This document shows positions 27,226 through 35,919 of a stretch of DNA of 64,000 nt, one piece after another. The notes under the pieces are model-generated. The model ran no database searches. It worked only from the letters and a program-made list of their open reading frames with translations, and had not been told where the DNA came from. The position numbers were made by a program, and so were the translations under genes. The stretch is from NCBI RefSeq assembly GCF_003991135.1, contig NZ_CP016379.1, forward strand, positions 2,108,001-2,172,000, in the 5' to 3' direction. Source of the stretch: Anoxybacter fermentans (GTDB lineage: Bacteria; Bacillota; Halanaerobiia; DY22613). Position 1 is the first letter of the stretch. Each line of letters starts with the position of its first letter.

Positions 27226-27446
27226 AGGTATACTGCAAAAAGCTAATTTTGAGCGACATAGAAATTTTTCGCCAAATCATCTTAGCGAGTTTTCCGACGA
27301 AATAAGGCCTCACCACAGGAGGTGGTGAGCTAATCAAGGGCCAGGAGGGTCCTTTGATTAGGAAGCCTTATTTCGGCGGAAATCGAGCTTTAGATGGTTC
27401 GAAAAATTTCTCAAGGAGCGAAAAAATAGCTTTTTGCAGTATAATC
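27226..27446 (-). repeat. palindromic element copy C (221-bp family)
   Basis: A full-length 221-bp copy in reverse orientation, with termini AGGTATACTGC and GCAGTATAATC. Both apical hairpins are intact; their loops read AGGAGG on the plus strand. No target duplication is evident. Confidence 0.92.
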
Positions 27447-27454
27447 CTAAATAC

Positions 27455-27501
27455 TAAAAAATACCTTTCTCACCTTTTTGTAAAAAGTGAGAAAGGTATT
27501 C
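27455..27501 (-). terminator. terminator of the DUF1292/ruvX operon
   Basis: AATACCTTTCTCAC pairs with GTGAGAAAGGTATT through an extended stem; the minus strand ends TATTTTTTAG. It begins 15 bases after the stop at 27516. Confidence 0.9.
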
Positions 27502-27515
27502 GACTTTATATAAAC

Positions 27516-27818
27516 TCAATCATTCTCAATCTCTACATCCATTTCATCTAAAGCTTCCTGAACCCGCATTAGCTCATCTTCATCTTCAATGGTAACCAGA
27601 TACTCCTCACCACTTTCATCCATCTCAACCCGTAAAGCAATATATTCACCTAAGTTGACCTCTTTTTCATGAACGAGAATTAGATATCGTTTTCCATCTA
27701 CTGTCACATCATCTTCAATCAAAAACTTTTCCTGATGCCCTTCATCATCTTCCAAAATCAAAAATCCTCTTTCTACATCAATATTAAATGTTCCAACACC
27801 ACTCATATTTGTTTTCAC
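27516..27818 (-). CDS. DUF1292 (YrzB-like) protein
   Basis: This 100-aa acidic protein belongs to the DUF1292/YrzB family (DIERGFLILEDDEGHQEKFLI, then a run of Glu/Asp). Its role is not known; it is conserved next to ruvX and mltG across Firmicutes, as here. It starts 2 bases after the ruvX stop, so the genes are co-transcribed. Confidence 0.85.
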   Translation of the reverse strand: MKTNMSGVGTFNIDVERGFLILEDDEGHQEKFLIEDDVTVDGKRYLILVHEKEVNLGEYIALRVEMDESGEEYLVTIEDEDELMRVQEALDEMDVEIEND

Positions 27819-27820
27819 CC

Positions 27821-28234
27821 CTATCGATAATATCTTTCCAGGTAACCCTGGAGAATAATGGCTGCTGCCATTTTATCTATCACCTTTTTTCGCTTTTTAC
27901 GGCTTAAATCTCCCTCTAAGAGGGTTCGTTCAGCCTCCATGGTAGAAAGACGTTCATCCCAGGTATCTATAGGAATGGAAAAATGTTTTTTTAACTTTTC
28001 TACAAATTTTAATGTAGCTTCTGCCCGTGGCCCATAAGTACCATTCATGTTTTTCGGTAACCCAACTACAATTTTTTCAACCTCTTCTTCTTCAACAATT
28101 TCAGCAATACGCTTAAGGTCTGCTTTAAGATTAGTGCGTCGGATCACCTCTTTTCCCTGAGCAGTTATTTTTAATGCATCACTTACAGCAACCCCAATGG
28201 TTTTATCACCATAGTCTAATGCCATGATTCGCAA
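27821..28234 (-). CDS. ruvX: RuvX/YqgF-family nuclease (Holliday junction resolvase-like, 16S rRNA processing)
   Basis: This protein of about 137 aa has the RNase H-like YqgF fold: RIMALDYGDKTIGVAVSD (first Asp), IVVGLPKNMNGT, WDERLSTMEAE and KKRKKVIDKMAA, matching B. subtilis YrrK. YqgF proteins process pre-16S rRNA ends and were earlier called Holliday resolvases. I place the start at a TTG (28234), with GGGAGGGAG upstream and one base after the stop of the preceding gene. A longer reading upstream overlaps that gene and is not supported. Confidence 0.9.
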   Translation of the reverse strand: MRIMALDYGDKTIGVAVSDALKITAQGKEVIRRTNLKADLKRIAEIVEEEEVEKIVVGLPKNMNGTYGPRAEATLKFVEKLKKHFSIPIDTWDERLSTMEAERTLLEGDLSRKKRKKVIDKMAAAIILQGYLERYYR

Positions 28235-28235
28235 A

Positions 28236-29810
28236 TTAGATACTCCCTCCCTCAGAATCTGTCGGATCGCGAACCACGACCCGAATTGCAAAAGTAAATT
28301 TGGGGATTCGGGATTGGCCGTTAGCAAATATCCGGAAATATTTGATCTCTTTCATCTTACTTAAAATCCCATTGGCATATTCAACAGTTTGCCCTTTTAA
28401 TTGTTGGGCAATCTTTTCTGGCTCAACCTTATAAATAACCTGACCAGAAGCTTTTAAATTCACCTTTACTGTCCCATCTTCCTGTAATACTGCGTTCAAC
28501 TCAGAAATTTGAATATTTTTAGAGTAAAGTCTGTAAAAATCAGGAAGATCAGAAAAATAAAGTTCTGAAGTTATCAATTCCAGATCATCTTTCATTAAAA
28601 GATAGCCTGAGGCAACCATTTGACCGCTTACAGTTAACTCTTCAGCCTTTTCATCCACATGGTGATCAGCCTTAACACCACTTAAATCAAAACGTAATGT
28701 ATCATTTAAGACCAAATAATCAGAACCTATCTCTTTGGCAAGTTGAGCAACAAGCATCTCTTTTAGTTTCTTTTCCAATTCATTCATAGCCTGGTCTAAG
28801 TCTGCCTGGGATACAACCATCTCCTCCCTGTCTGAACCTCCCCGGGTAGCCTCGGGATTGACCACCTGTAAACCATAATCTTTGCCATCAAAATATTTTA
28901 TCCGTCCACTGGAAACATTCCCCTGAGTACCAGGTTCTAAAGCTACAATATTTACTTCTGCTTTTCCGGCCTTCATCCCAACTAAAACTTCCATCATATA
29001 TTCTGCTTCAACGGGAGGTACAGTAACCGCCTGGGCTGTTTTAAATTTGATTCCATTTCCGGTTTTAACGATGGTACCTGCCGGAACCTGAACGGCCTGC
29101 TTTTGATTGTTAATAAAAAGAACTACTCCCTGGGCCCGGGTAAATCCAATCCGCCTGCGACCTGTTGTGGCTACCGTAATATCTCCTGTTACATCAGATT
29201 TAAAATTATGTAACGGAATCTTTTTACTACCCGGTCGAATCTGCTCTAACCCATATTCACAGGTAATTTGAAAACTTTTCTCTAACTTTTTAATCGTCGG
29301 ACTTACCTCAACTGTAATAATGGGAAAATTTATATAAACCCAGGCCAATCCAAAAAGAATAATGACAGCAAAAATAACAACCACAATCTTTTGAATCCAA
29401 CGCATTTTACGTCGCCTGCTCCGGTACATAGGGGGTTTATCTTCATAATCCTCTTCAGTATCTATCTTTGAAAGCAGTTCATCTGTACTTAAAGAAGTAT
29501 CCAGAGGTTCATTGATGTCCTCAATAGGTTCATCCTTCTTAAAGGCCTCAAGGTCAGGATAGACTTTTATATCCATCTCCAGAGCAAGGCGGATTAGCCG
29601 GATTTCTGCGGAAATAAAAGCTAATTCTTTCTCCCAATCTTTTAAATACTTCTTAAGAAGCTGGATATTAATCCGGCTGTAAAAAATATTAGAATGCTGA
29701 TGAACAACAAGAGCAATTTTTTTTGCAGAGGTTTTGCCCAACTCAGAAAGTAAACTATTTATATCTTCTTCCGGATCAAGATAAAAAACCCGATAACCCC
29801 GTATTTCCAT
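28236..29810 (-). CDS. membrane-anchored protein with baseplate J-like domain, function unknown
   Basis: This 524-aa protein has a soluble N-terminal region (1-130, charged near 95-125), an RRRK stretch and one membrane segment near 139-162, then an extracellular part. Residues about 235-320 (AGTIVKTGNGIKFKTAQAV, EPGTQGNVSSGRI) resemble the baseplate J/gp47 family. No tail or phage genes are nearby, so a phage role is unlikely. It lies between a frameshifted FtsA-like ATPase gene and ruvX, suggesting cell-envelope function. Its function is unknown. Confidence 0.7.
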   Translation of the reverse strand: MEIRGYRVFYLDPEEDINSLLSELGKTSAKKIALVVHQHSNIFYSRINIQLLKKYLKDWEKELAFISAEIRLIRLALEMDIKVYPDLEAFKKDEPIEDINEPLDTSLSTDELLSKIDTEEDYEDKPPMYRSRRRKMRWIQKIVVVIFAVIILFGLAWVYINFPIITVEVSPTIKKLEKSFQITCEYGLEQIRPGSKKIPLHNFKSDVTGDITVATTGRRRIGFTRAQGVVLFINNQKQAVQVPAGTIVKTGNGIKFKTAQAVTVPPVEAEYMMEVLVGMKAGKAEVNIVALEPGTQGNVSSGRIKYFDGKDYGLQVVNPEATRGGSDREEMVVSQADLDQAMNELEKKLKEMLVAQLAKEIGSDYLVLNDTLRFDLSGVKADHHVDEKAEELTVSGQMVASGYLLMKDDLELITSELYFSDLPDFYRLYSKNIQISELNAVLQEDGTVKVNLKASGQVIYKVEPEKIAQQLKGQTVEYANGILSKMKEIKYFRIFANGQSRIPKFTFAIRVVVRDPTDSEGGSI

Positions 29811-29844
29811 TATATCACTCCTCTAAGAGTATGTTAAGCTATTT

Positions 29845-31082
29845 TTATGCCAGCCTCCGGTCTAATAGATTTTGAGTAGGATAAAGGGCTGCCTGTAAAG
29901 CAAGACATCTCGGTGTAACATTCTCTATTCCCTGTACCAGACTATCCGGATCATTTATATTGGTTATTTCCTCTGCTTTCAACATAAAAATCTCCGGCTC
30001 TTTAAAAAAAGGAAGTCGTTCATACATACGCCGCTCTTTAACCCCTTCCACCAACCCTTTAAGTGCACTACCTCCTCCACAGAAATAAATCCGGGGGGTA
30101 AAGCATTTCCTTTGGAGAGATTCTTTAAAGCCAGTTCCAGGCCCTCATATAAGAGCTGTAAGTCAGGAGCTAACATTTCATATATCTCTCTGTCCATATC
30201 AGAAGGTAACTCATCGTTAGAATATTTAAGTTTTAGCTCTTCCGCATCTTTTAAGGTTACATTTAATTCCCTGGCAATTTTCCGTGTAAAAGAACGGCCT
30301 CCAATAGCAATCATTTCAGTCCCCTCTATTCCACCATTGCGGATTAAAGCCACATCCATTGTACCTCCCCCTATATCAACTACAATTGCTCCAAACTCAT
30401 AAGCTTCATCAGTTAAAATACTATTAGCTATAGAATACGGCTCTGCAATAGTACCCAACAACCGATAACCTAGACCTTCAACAACCGTTGCTAAAGGCCC
30501 TACATTAACAAGTGGAGCGTAGGTATTAAATAAACTTAGAGAGATATTCTTACCCTGAAATTGATAAGGATTGGATACTTTATAGCCATCGATCTTTACT
30601 TCCACCAAAGCTGTATTAACCAGTTCAATCTCTAAATTTTTTATTCCCGTCTGTTTAATCAACTCTTCCTTCCCTCTACTATATGCCAATTGTTGGGCTT
30701 TTTCAATTAGTATCTCCAGTTCTTTTGTAGTTATACCTACTGTGGGTTCTTCCCTTTCCTCCTCTATAGTTGTCACTACACCTTTGACAAATTCTCCAGC
30801 AATTCCTACCACTGCATCAAAGGGTTCATGGGGTGTATTTTCTTTCGCAAGAGCCACAGCTTTTCTGGCAGTCTCCAATACTCCTTGAATATTGGCAATC
30901 GCTCCCCCTGTCATATCACCATATCTTTGTTGAACACGACTATAACCTATAATGTTCCGCTCCTCCCCATTGAACTCCACAATTACAGCCTTTAAAAATT
31001 CTGTACCAATATCAAGGGCCAATCGATATTTAAAACCATCATGCTCCTGGGATTTATTCTTACGTTGAAAAATTTTTAACAT
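29845..31082 (-). pseudogene. FtsA-like actin-fold ATPase, broken by a one-base frameshift
   Basis: The first part (29979-31082) reads ALDIGTEFLKAVIVEF, AEPYSIANSIL, VVDIGGGTMDVALI and IGGRSFTR, the FtsA/PilM-type actin fold. In frame it ends with an odd tail. In a shifted frame the sequence continues sensibly as RIYFCGGGSALKGLVEGV to LAEE, ending at 29845. The shift lies at a run of six C (minus strand) near 30090-30100 where seven would keep the frame. Repaired, it would be about 412 aa. It may be a sequencing slip, a real mutation or slippage. The lipid/FtsZ-binding partners are unknown. Confidence 0.8.
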
Positions 31083-31187
31083 TTTTCATACCTCCCTGGA
31101 CGTTTTATCTTTTTACATTTTTCTCCAAAAATTATATAACTCCTTCTCATCACGAAAATTTTTTATATTTTTCAGAAAAAAATTTCT

Positions 31188-33221
31188 CTAAACCTGATTA
31201 AGCTGCAGTTTATACAATACTAAATAAATTAAAGGGTGGACAGCAAAAAAGAGTAAAGTCGCAGCAGCTACCACTCCTGAGTCATTGACCATCATCGTAA
31301 CCAAACTCCCTAAAATTATTCCAATAAACCCCAGAGAGAAATATGGTAAGTCTTTAATTAGTTCATAGAGCACACCCATCGGACGTTTGAAAAGAAGAGC
31401 AAGAACGATGATAAATGTCAATAAAACCCTACTCCAGATAGTCCAGCGCAAAAGTTTTAGATTCATACTCAGTTTTCTTGAAATAATAGCAAAAAGCGCA
31501 GGAATTCCCTGACTTTTAAGCAGACGAATTGTCTGTCCAAAATGGGTACGTTCCCCTGTCCAACTATATGTATCACTTATGATAACTATGCCAAAAAATA
31601 AAATAATTACTCCAACTGAGATGAGAAGAATTTTGATTCGTTTTTCTTTTTCAAAAAGCAAAATATAGCTAAAGGTAAAGGCAATACTGGCAGTAATAGC
31701 CCCTCCAAAATTGGCCCCCAATGTTGGAAAACCTATCAGCATCATTACACCGGCAAAAATGTAAGGAGTAAGAACCAATCTTCGTTCCTTAAGTAAACGA
31801 AAACGATCAAGAAGTCCGGTCCAACCAATCAGGGTACCTCCAATCAGAATTCCCATAAATTCATTACCAATTCCATAAAATCTGGCTCCAATGATAGGGC
31901 AGTATCCAAGTAAAGAACTGGCTATCCAGGGAGTATCTCTTAAAATATCAAAGATCAAAAGCAAAACGGTAACTATAGCAATTAAGATAACATGAAAAAC
32001 GGGATCTTTAATAAATCTTTGTAAAAGCCAGGTTATAAATGCCAGCAGTACAAGAAAAAGAATCAAATAAATCCTGAAATCAGGAATTCGATATGGTGAG
32101 AGGAGTAAAAAGAATGCGGGAATCAACATTATACTCAAAAACAGATTAATGATAATCTTCCACCAGAAATCGGGAATAAATTTTCGTCCAAAAAATGTAA
32201 AGACAGCCAATAAAAGAAGTATAATCTGGAATAAAATAAATCCCTTTATAAACCAGGGCCGCCATATTGACGTCCGATATATCTGCTCATTTAAATTTAA
32301 AAGTCGGGTCAACCCACCATGAACTGTCGGAATTGAATAAATCGGTCTTCCCATCATTACTGAAGGAGTCGGAATATGAAAATGTTTTAGAATGGTAGGA
32401 GCAAGATCAGAGATGGTAACTAATTCCGGGCGCTTAGTTGTTCCTGTAGTCAATACTCCAATCCCGTCACCAGCACCGGTAAGAAGTACCCAGGAGAGTT
32501 TGGCCCCCCTTTTAACCTCATAGGGATCAGGAGTAGGGGCTACTATCATCAACTTATCCCTACTTAAGTCCAATTTCTCTTTTATTCTCTTAAGCAACCA
32601 GTCAAAACGGGCCAGGGTTTCTTTAATAAGAATATTATCTTCTGGAAATATTTTCTCTTTAACACCTGTTTTAATACGTGCAATATCGCCGATCTCTAAA
32701 ATGATCAGATCATATTCAGAATATGCTTCCATAAAGAGATGGGCCAGTTTTTTATAATCAGTCCGAAATTTCCCTGGAAAAAAGGAGTCTCTTAAAAGTA
32801 TTTTTTTACTTACATCACCAAAAAAAAAGTGACCACTGTTATCCATAACAATGGTCACCACCTGTCTTCTCTCTTCAGTTCCAAAATCGCTGTTGCCAAA
32901 AACAGTAGCCCTATAATGATTTTCTTTAAGTAACTGACCTAACATCCCCGGAACAGCTCCATATTTTTTGCCCCGGCTTCCTGCGCCAAAGGCCAGATAT
33001 GTATAAACTGGATTAATCCCCTGGTCAGTACGAACATTCATCAAAGCCTGGGCACTTTCATTGAAAAGCTCAATTAATTCACTGCCTCCATACTGGCTAA
33101 TCTCTTTTAATGAGAGCTGGTCTAAGAGCAAAACAACAAACTTACCAGGCTTTTCAGCCAGACCAACACTATCGATAAAAAAAAGACTTACAAGCAACGT
33201 TAAAATCCATACCTTTTTCAT
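31188..33221 (-). CDS. alkaline phosphatase-superfamily protein with C-terminal membrane domain
   Basis: This 677-aa protein has a signal peptide (1-22), an extracellular alkaline-phosphatase/sulfatase-like domain (about 27-300, with VVLLLDQLS and ISDLAPTILKHFHIPTP) and about ten membrane segments from residue 335 on. Such fusions are seen in clostridia and relatives; the substrate is unknown. The usual nucleophile position is not obvious to me. Its stop lies at 31188 and it starts 5 bases after ireB, in the same operon, in a stretch upstream of the FtsA-like gene. Confidence 0.75.
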   Translation of the reverse strand: MKKVWILTLLVSLFFIDSVGLAEKPGKFVVLLLDQLSLKEISQYGGSELIELFNESAQALMNVRTDQGINPVYTYLAFGAGSRGKKYGAVPGMLGQLLKENHYRATVFGNSDFGTEERRQVVTIVMDNSGHFFFGDVSKKILLRDSFFPGKFRTDYKKLAHLFMEAYSEYDLIILEIGDIARIKTGVKEKIFPEDNILIKETLARFDWLLKRIKEKLDLSRDKLMIVAPTPDPYEVKRGAKLSWVLLTGAGDGIGVLTTGTTKRPELVTISDLAPTILKHFHIPTPSVMMGRPIYSIPTVHGGLTRLLNLNEQIYRTSIWRPWFIKGFILFQIILLLLAVFTFFGRKFIPDFWWKIIINLFLSIMLIPAFFLLLSPYRIPDFRIYLILFLVLLAFITWLLQRFIKDPVFHVILIAIVTVLLLIFDILRDTPWIASSLLGYCPIIGARFYGIGNEFMGILIGGTLIGWTGLLDRFRLLKERRLVLTPYIFAGVMMLIGFPTLGANFGGAITASIAFTFSYILLFEKEKRIKILLISVGVIILFFGIVIISDTYSWTGERTHFGQTIRLLKSQGIPALFAIISRKLSMNLKLLRWTIWSRVLLTFIIVLALLFKRPMGVLYELIKDLPYFSLGFIGIILGSLVTMMVNDSGVVAAATLLFFAVHPLIYLVLYKLQLNQV

Positions 33222-33226
33222 TCACT

Positions 33227-33499
33227 TCACTCCATATTCTTCTCCAGATAACTACGTACCAATTCTTCAATCAATTCATCCCGTTCAAGACTCCGGATTA
33301 AACTCCGGGCATTCTTATAACTGGTAATATATGCAGGATCACCAGAGAGAATATATCCAACAATCTGGTTAATTGGATTATATCCTTTTTCTTTTAAAGC
33401 ATTAAAAACCTGTTTTAAAACACGACCAACTTCACTGACTTCCTCATCCTTTTTAACTTTAAACATCATTGTCTGGTCTTGCTTATAATTATTATTCAT
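33227..33499 (-). CDS. ireB: IreB family protein (UPF0297)
   Basis: This 90-aa protein matches IreB/YrzL ([51 protein letters not shown] is the family pattern, given here by key segments [12 protein letters not shown] and GDPAYITSY). In Enterococcus IreB is a target of the IreK kinase. In B. subtilis yrzL sits just after alaS, before ruvX; here the order is the same with extra genes and a repeat between. It starts an operon with the phosphatase/membrane gene. Confidence 0.9.
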   Translation of the reverse strand: MNNNYKQDQTMMFKVKKDEEVSEVGRVLKQVFNALKEKGYNPINQIVGYILSGDPAYITSYKNARSLIRSLERDELIEELVRSYLEKNME

Positions 33500-33665
33500 A
33501 TGAATCCCACCTTTTAAAGTTCTAAAATTTAGTCTCCCTTTTTTATATATTCGCTATTCATCGCCAGATACCTTTATCTCTATTATCTTTACTAATTATA
33601 CCATTTATCAAGCTATTCTGCAAAGGGGTTTTTAGCACTGTCTTTATTATCTTTATTTTATTAAT

Positions 33666-33886
33666 TATCAAACTGCAAAAAGCAAATTTTTTACTTAAAA
33701 AGAAATTTTTTTAAACCATCTAACTTTCGCTTTCAGTCGAAATAAGGCACACTAACCAACGGGCCTTCTTGGCACTTGATTAGCTAATCAATCCTCATAT
33801 GAGGCCTTATTTCGATTAAAATCTCACTAAGATGGTTTAACGAAAAATTTCTATGTCGCTCAAAATTAGCTTTTTATAGTTTAATC
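33666..33886 (+). repeat. palindromic element copy D (221-bp family)
   Basis: A full-length 221-bp forward copy, flanked by the direct repeat ATTAAT (33660-33665 and 33887-33892). The sequence is diverged in the arms and apical hairpins, so it looks older than C, F and G. Confidence 0.88.
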
Positions 33887-34086
33887 ATTAATTAGTTATT
33901 TTCCTCCATTTACCTGCGGATAAATGCCAAGTTAAATTCTGAGAAATTATGCAAAATTTTTTATAAAAATTTATTCTCTGAGACCAAAGCTATTATACAA
34001 TATTTCTACATAATCTACACAACGTATTTATTCCAATAATGTTAATATTTTGACTAAACTAAATCAAAAATTTTGAGAAAAAAGCT

Positions 34087-34120
34087 TACAAAAAACCTCA
34101 CCCTGTTTAGAGTGAGGTTA
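34087..34120 (-). terminator. terminator of the rubrerythrin-like gene
   Basis: AACCTCAC pairs with GTGAGGTT; the minus strand ends in TTTTTTG. It lies just after the stop at 34127. Confidence 0.85.
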
Positions 34121-34126
34121 AATCTC

Positions 34127-34639
34127 TTATTTATACATATTGGAAATAATCAGATGTTCTGATTCAACTTCCGAAAGGGCCCGGAAAACTTCCTGTACAC
34201 GCGGTTCTCTGGCTTCTCTGGCGGCCTGAAGATAATACTTGATGGCCCGGTGCTCTCGACGGTGGGCTTCAGTAAACTTATAGGCATCTGCTTCGGGAGC
34301 TTCTACCTCAGAGATCTCAGGCTCTTCAATTCTCAAAAGATCCGCAAATACTTCTGCGTGTTCTAATTCCTGCTTGGAGAGTCGTTTAAAGATGGCCTGC
34401 GTAATTTGAGTCTCAGCAGCCTTTGCACAGGCTTTATAAAAACTTGCATTATCAATCTCTAAACTCAGAGCTTTCTTCAATAAAGCTCTACTTCTTTCCG
34501 AAATCTTCAGACCAACATAGTCAATCCACTCTGCTGCAGGTACTAGATTTTTTCCTGCAGCACCACAGAAGGGACACCTATCTGTAGGATTAGCCCCCAA
34601 ATAGGTCTCTCCACAAATTTAACAGCGAAATGGTTTCAT
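34127..34639 (-). pseudogene. rubrerythrin-like ferritin-fold protein with an in-frame TAA in the zinc ribbon
   Basis: From an ATG at 34639, with AAAGGAG upstream, the frame reads MKPFRC, then TAA at 34619-34621, then ICGETYLGANPTDRCPFCGA. The stop replaces the first x of a CxICG rubredoxin-like knuckle (CxxC...CPFC). The remaining 157 aa form a ferritin-like helical bundle with the Glu/His pairs of rubrerythrins (EIDNASFY, EQLEHAE-like KQELEHAEVFA, HRREHRAIKYY, EVESEHLI). A TTG at 34600 with GGAGAG upstream could re-initiate. It may be a nonsense mutation or a base error; the bundle itself looks intact. Confidence 0.8.
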
Positions 34640-34719
34640 TAACATCAACTCCTTTATTATTAGTAATTCATCCTTACCCATATTCACATAAAGGACTTTT
34701 TAATTTAAAATATATGTAA

Positions 34720-34922
34720 GATTTTACTGTAAAAGCTAATTTTCCTAACCATCTAAAGTTCAATTTCAGTCGAAATAAGGCGCACTAATCAATGGGCCCT
34801 TCCGGCCCTTAGAACTAGCCCATCACATCCTGTAATGAGGCCTTATTTCGACTGAAATCTCACTAAGATAGTTAAACGTAAAATTTCTATGTCGCTTAAA
34901 ATTAGCTCTTTGCAGTTTAATC
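34720..34922 (+). repeat. palindromic element copy E (221-bp family)
   Basis: A 203-bp forward copy with a small deletion in the left arm (after GCTAATTTTCC). It is flanked by the direct repeat ATGTAA (34714-34719 and 34923-34928). Hairpin 1 reads GGGCCCTTCCGGCCC. Confidence 0.9.
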
Positions 34923-35160
34923 ATGTAAGTGCTTAAAAAATTTTGAGCAATTATAATACTATAAATATAAATGTTGTATTTAAGATTAATATCTGGATTT
35001 GATAATCAAATTCTAATTTTCCAGTAGTACCTGGAAAAGGAGGATTATTTATAAATGAAGAGAATATCATTTAGTAATTACTACTTCTACTGGTTAAAAT
35101 TTATTCTACCACAGGCACCATTATGTCAAATACGAAACCTGGTAATAGGTGGTTATTCAA

Positions 35161-35339
35161 TGAAACGCCTTTATCTTGTCAGTTTCATAATAATTTTTGT
35201 TTTTATCAGTATTGGTATATCAATATATTCAGCAAATACTTCAAAACAAGCAGTAAAAGAAAAAATAATTGATTTAAGTACCTCAATCAGATCAGTTGTT
35301 CAAAATGAAGATAAGCTATCCACGCGAAATGACTTTTGA
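35161..35339 (+). CDS. small exported or membrane protein, unknown
   Basis: From an ATG at 35161 (AGGTGG upstream) it encodes 59 aa: a charged start MKRLYL, a hydrophobic helix SFIIIFVFISIGISIY, then a polar tail. A longer start at 35055 lacks the signal-like opening. It may be the N-terminal part of a broken gene, because a second frame overlaps its end (35296-35499). It lies between elements E and F. No homology is recognised. Confidence 0.4.
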
Positions 35340-35499
35340 TGATCAAATTTTAACCGTAACATATGATCAAGCAGTCCTTTCTCATGATTTTGCTAAAAAT
35401 CAAATTTATACTAAATTTGAAAGAGAAAATCTCTTACAATATATATTAAGTTATGCAGAAACAGGAAATAGAAAATTTGCATTAATAATAAAACTGTAA
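35296..35499 (+). pseudogene. possible continuation of the small exported gene, in another frame
   Basis: This 67-codon frame overlaps the end of the preceding gene and reads KMKISYPREMTFDDQILTVTYDQ, then LLQYILSYAE. It may be the rest of one frameshifted gene, or unrelated. Its start has no clear ribosome site. Confidence 0.3.
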
Positions 35500-35633
35500 A
35501 TATAGTTCAAATAAAAAATAATAGAAACTGTAGAACTGATAAATGACGAATTTAGTAGATTAATAATCCATAATAACTATCTTTATATATTTCTTAAAAA
35601 TAAAATCTATGTTTTTAAGATCTAATTATCTTT

Positions 35634-35854
35634 GGTTAAACTGCAAAAAGCTAATTTTTCACTTCTTGAGAAATTTTTCGAATCATCTAAAGCTCGATTT
35701 CCGCCGAAATAAGGCTTCCTAATCAAAGGGCCCTCCTGGCCCTTGATTAGCTCATCACCTCCTGTGATGAGGCCTTATTTCGTCGGAAATCTCGCTAAGA
35801 TGATTTGGCGAAAAATTTCTATGTCGCTCAAAATTAGCTTTTTGCAGTATAATC
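35634..35854 (+). repeat. palindromic element copy F (221-bp family), reference forward copy
   Basis: A full-length 221-bp copy. Left end GGTTAAACTGCAAAAAGC, right end reading inward GATTATACTGCAAAAAGC. Hairpin 1 spans 35718-35750 (CTAATCAA to TTGATTAG); hairpin 2 spans 35750-35771 (CTCATCAC CTCCT GTGATGAG). Flanks ATCTTT and ATCATT differ at one base. Confidence 0.93.
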
Positions 35855-35877
35855 ATCATTAATTTAGACGAAAACCA

Positions 35878-35917
35878 AATAAACCTCACTCCATTTTCAG
35901 GAGTGAGGTTTATTGTT
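35878..35917 (-). terminator. terminator of alaS
   Basis: AATAAACCTCACTCC pairs with GGAGTGAGGTTTATT; a T-rich tail follows on the minus strand. Confidence 0.85.
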
Positions 35918-35919
35918 AA

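Noticed and set aside
28235-28327. Longer start for ruvX
   Set aside because: It overlaps the upstream gene; the TTG at 28234 with GGGAGGGAG gives the family N-terminus.
28236-29810. Baseplate J-like domain as a prophage or contractile tail marker
   Set aside because: No other tail, capsid, integrase or terminase gene is present around it.
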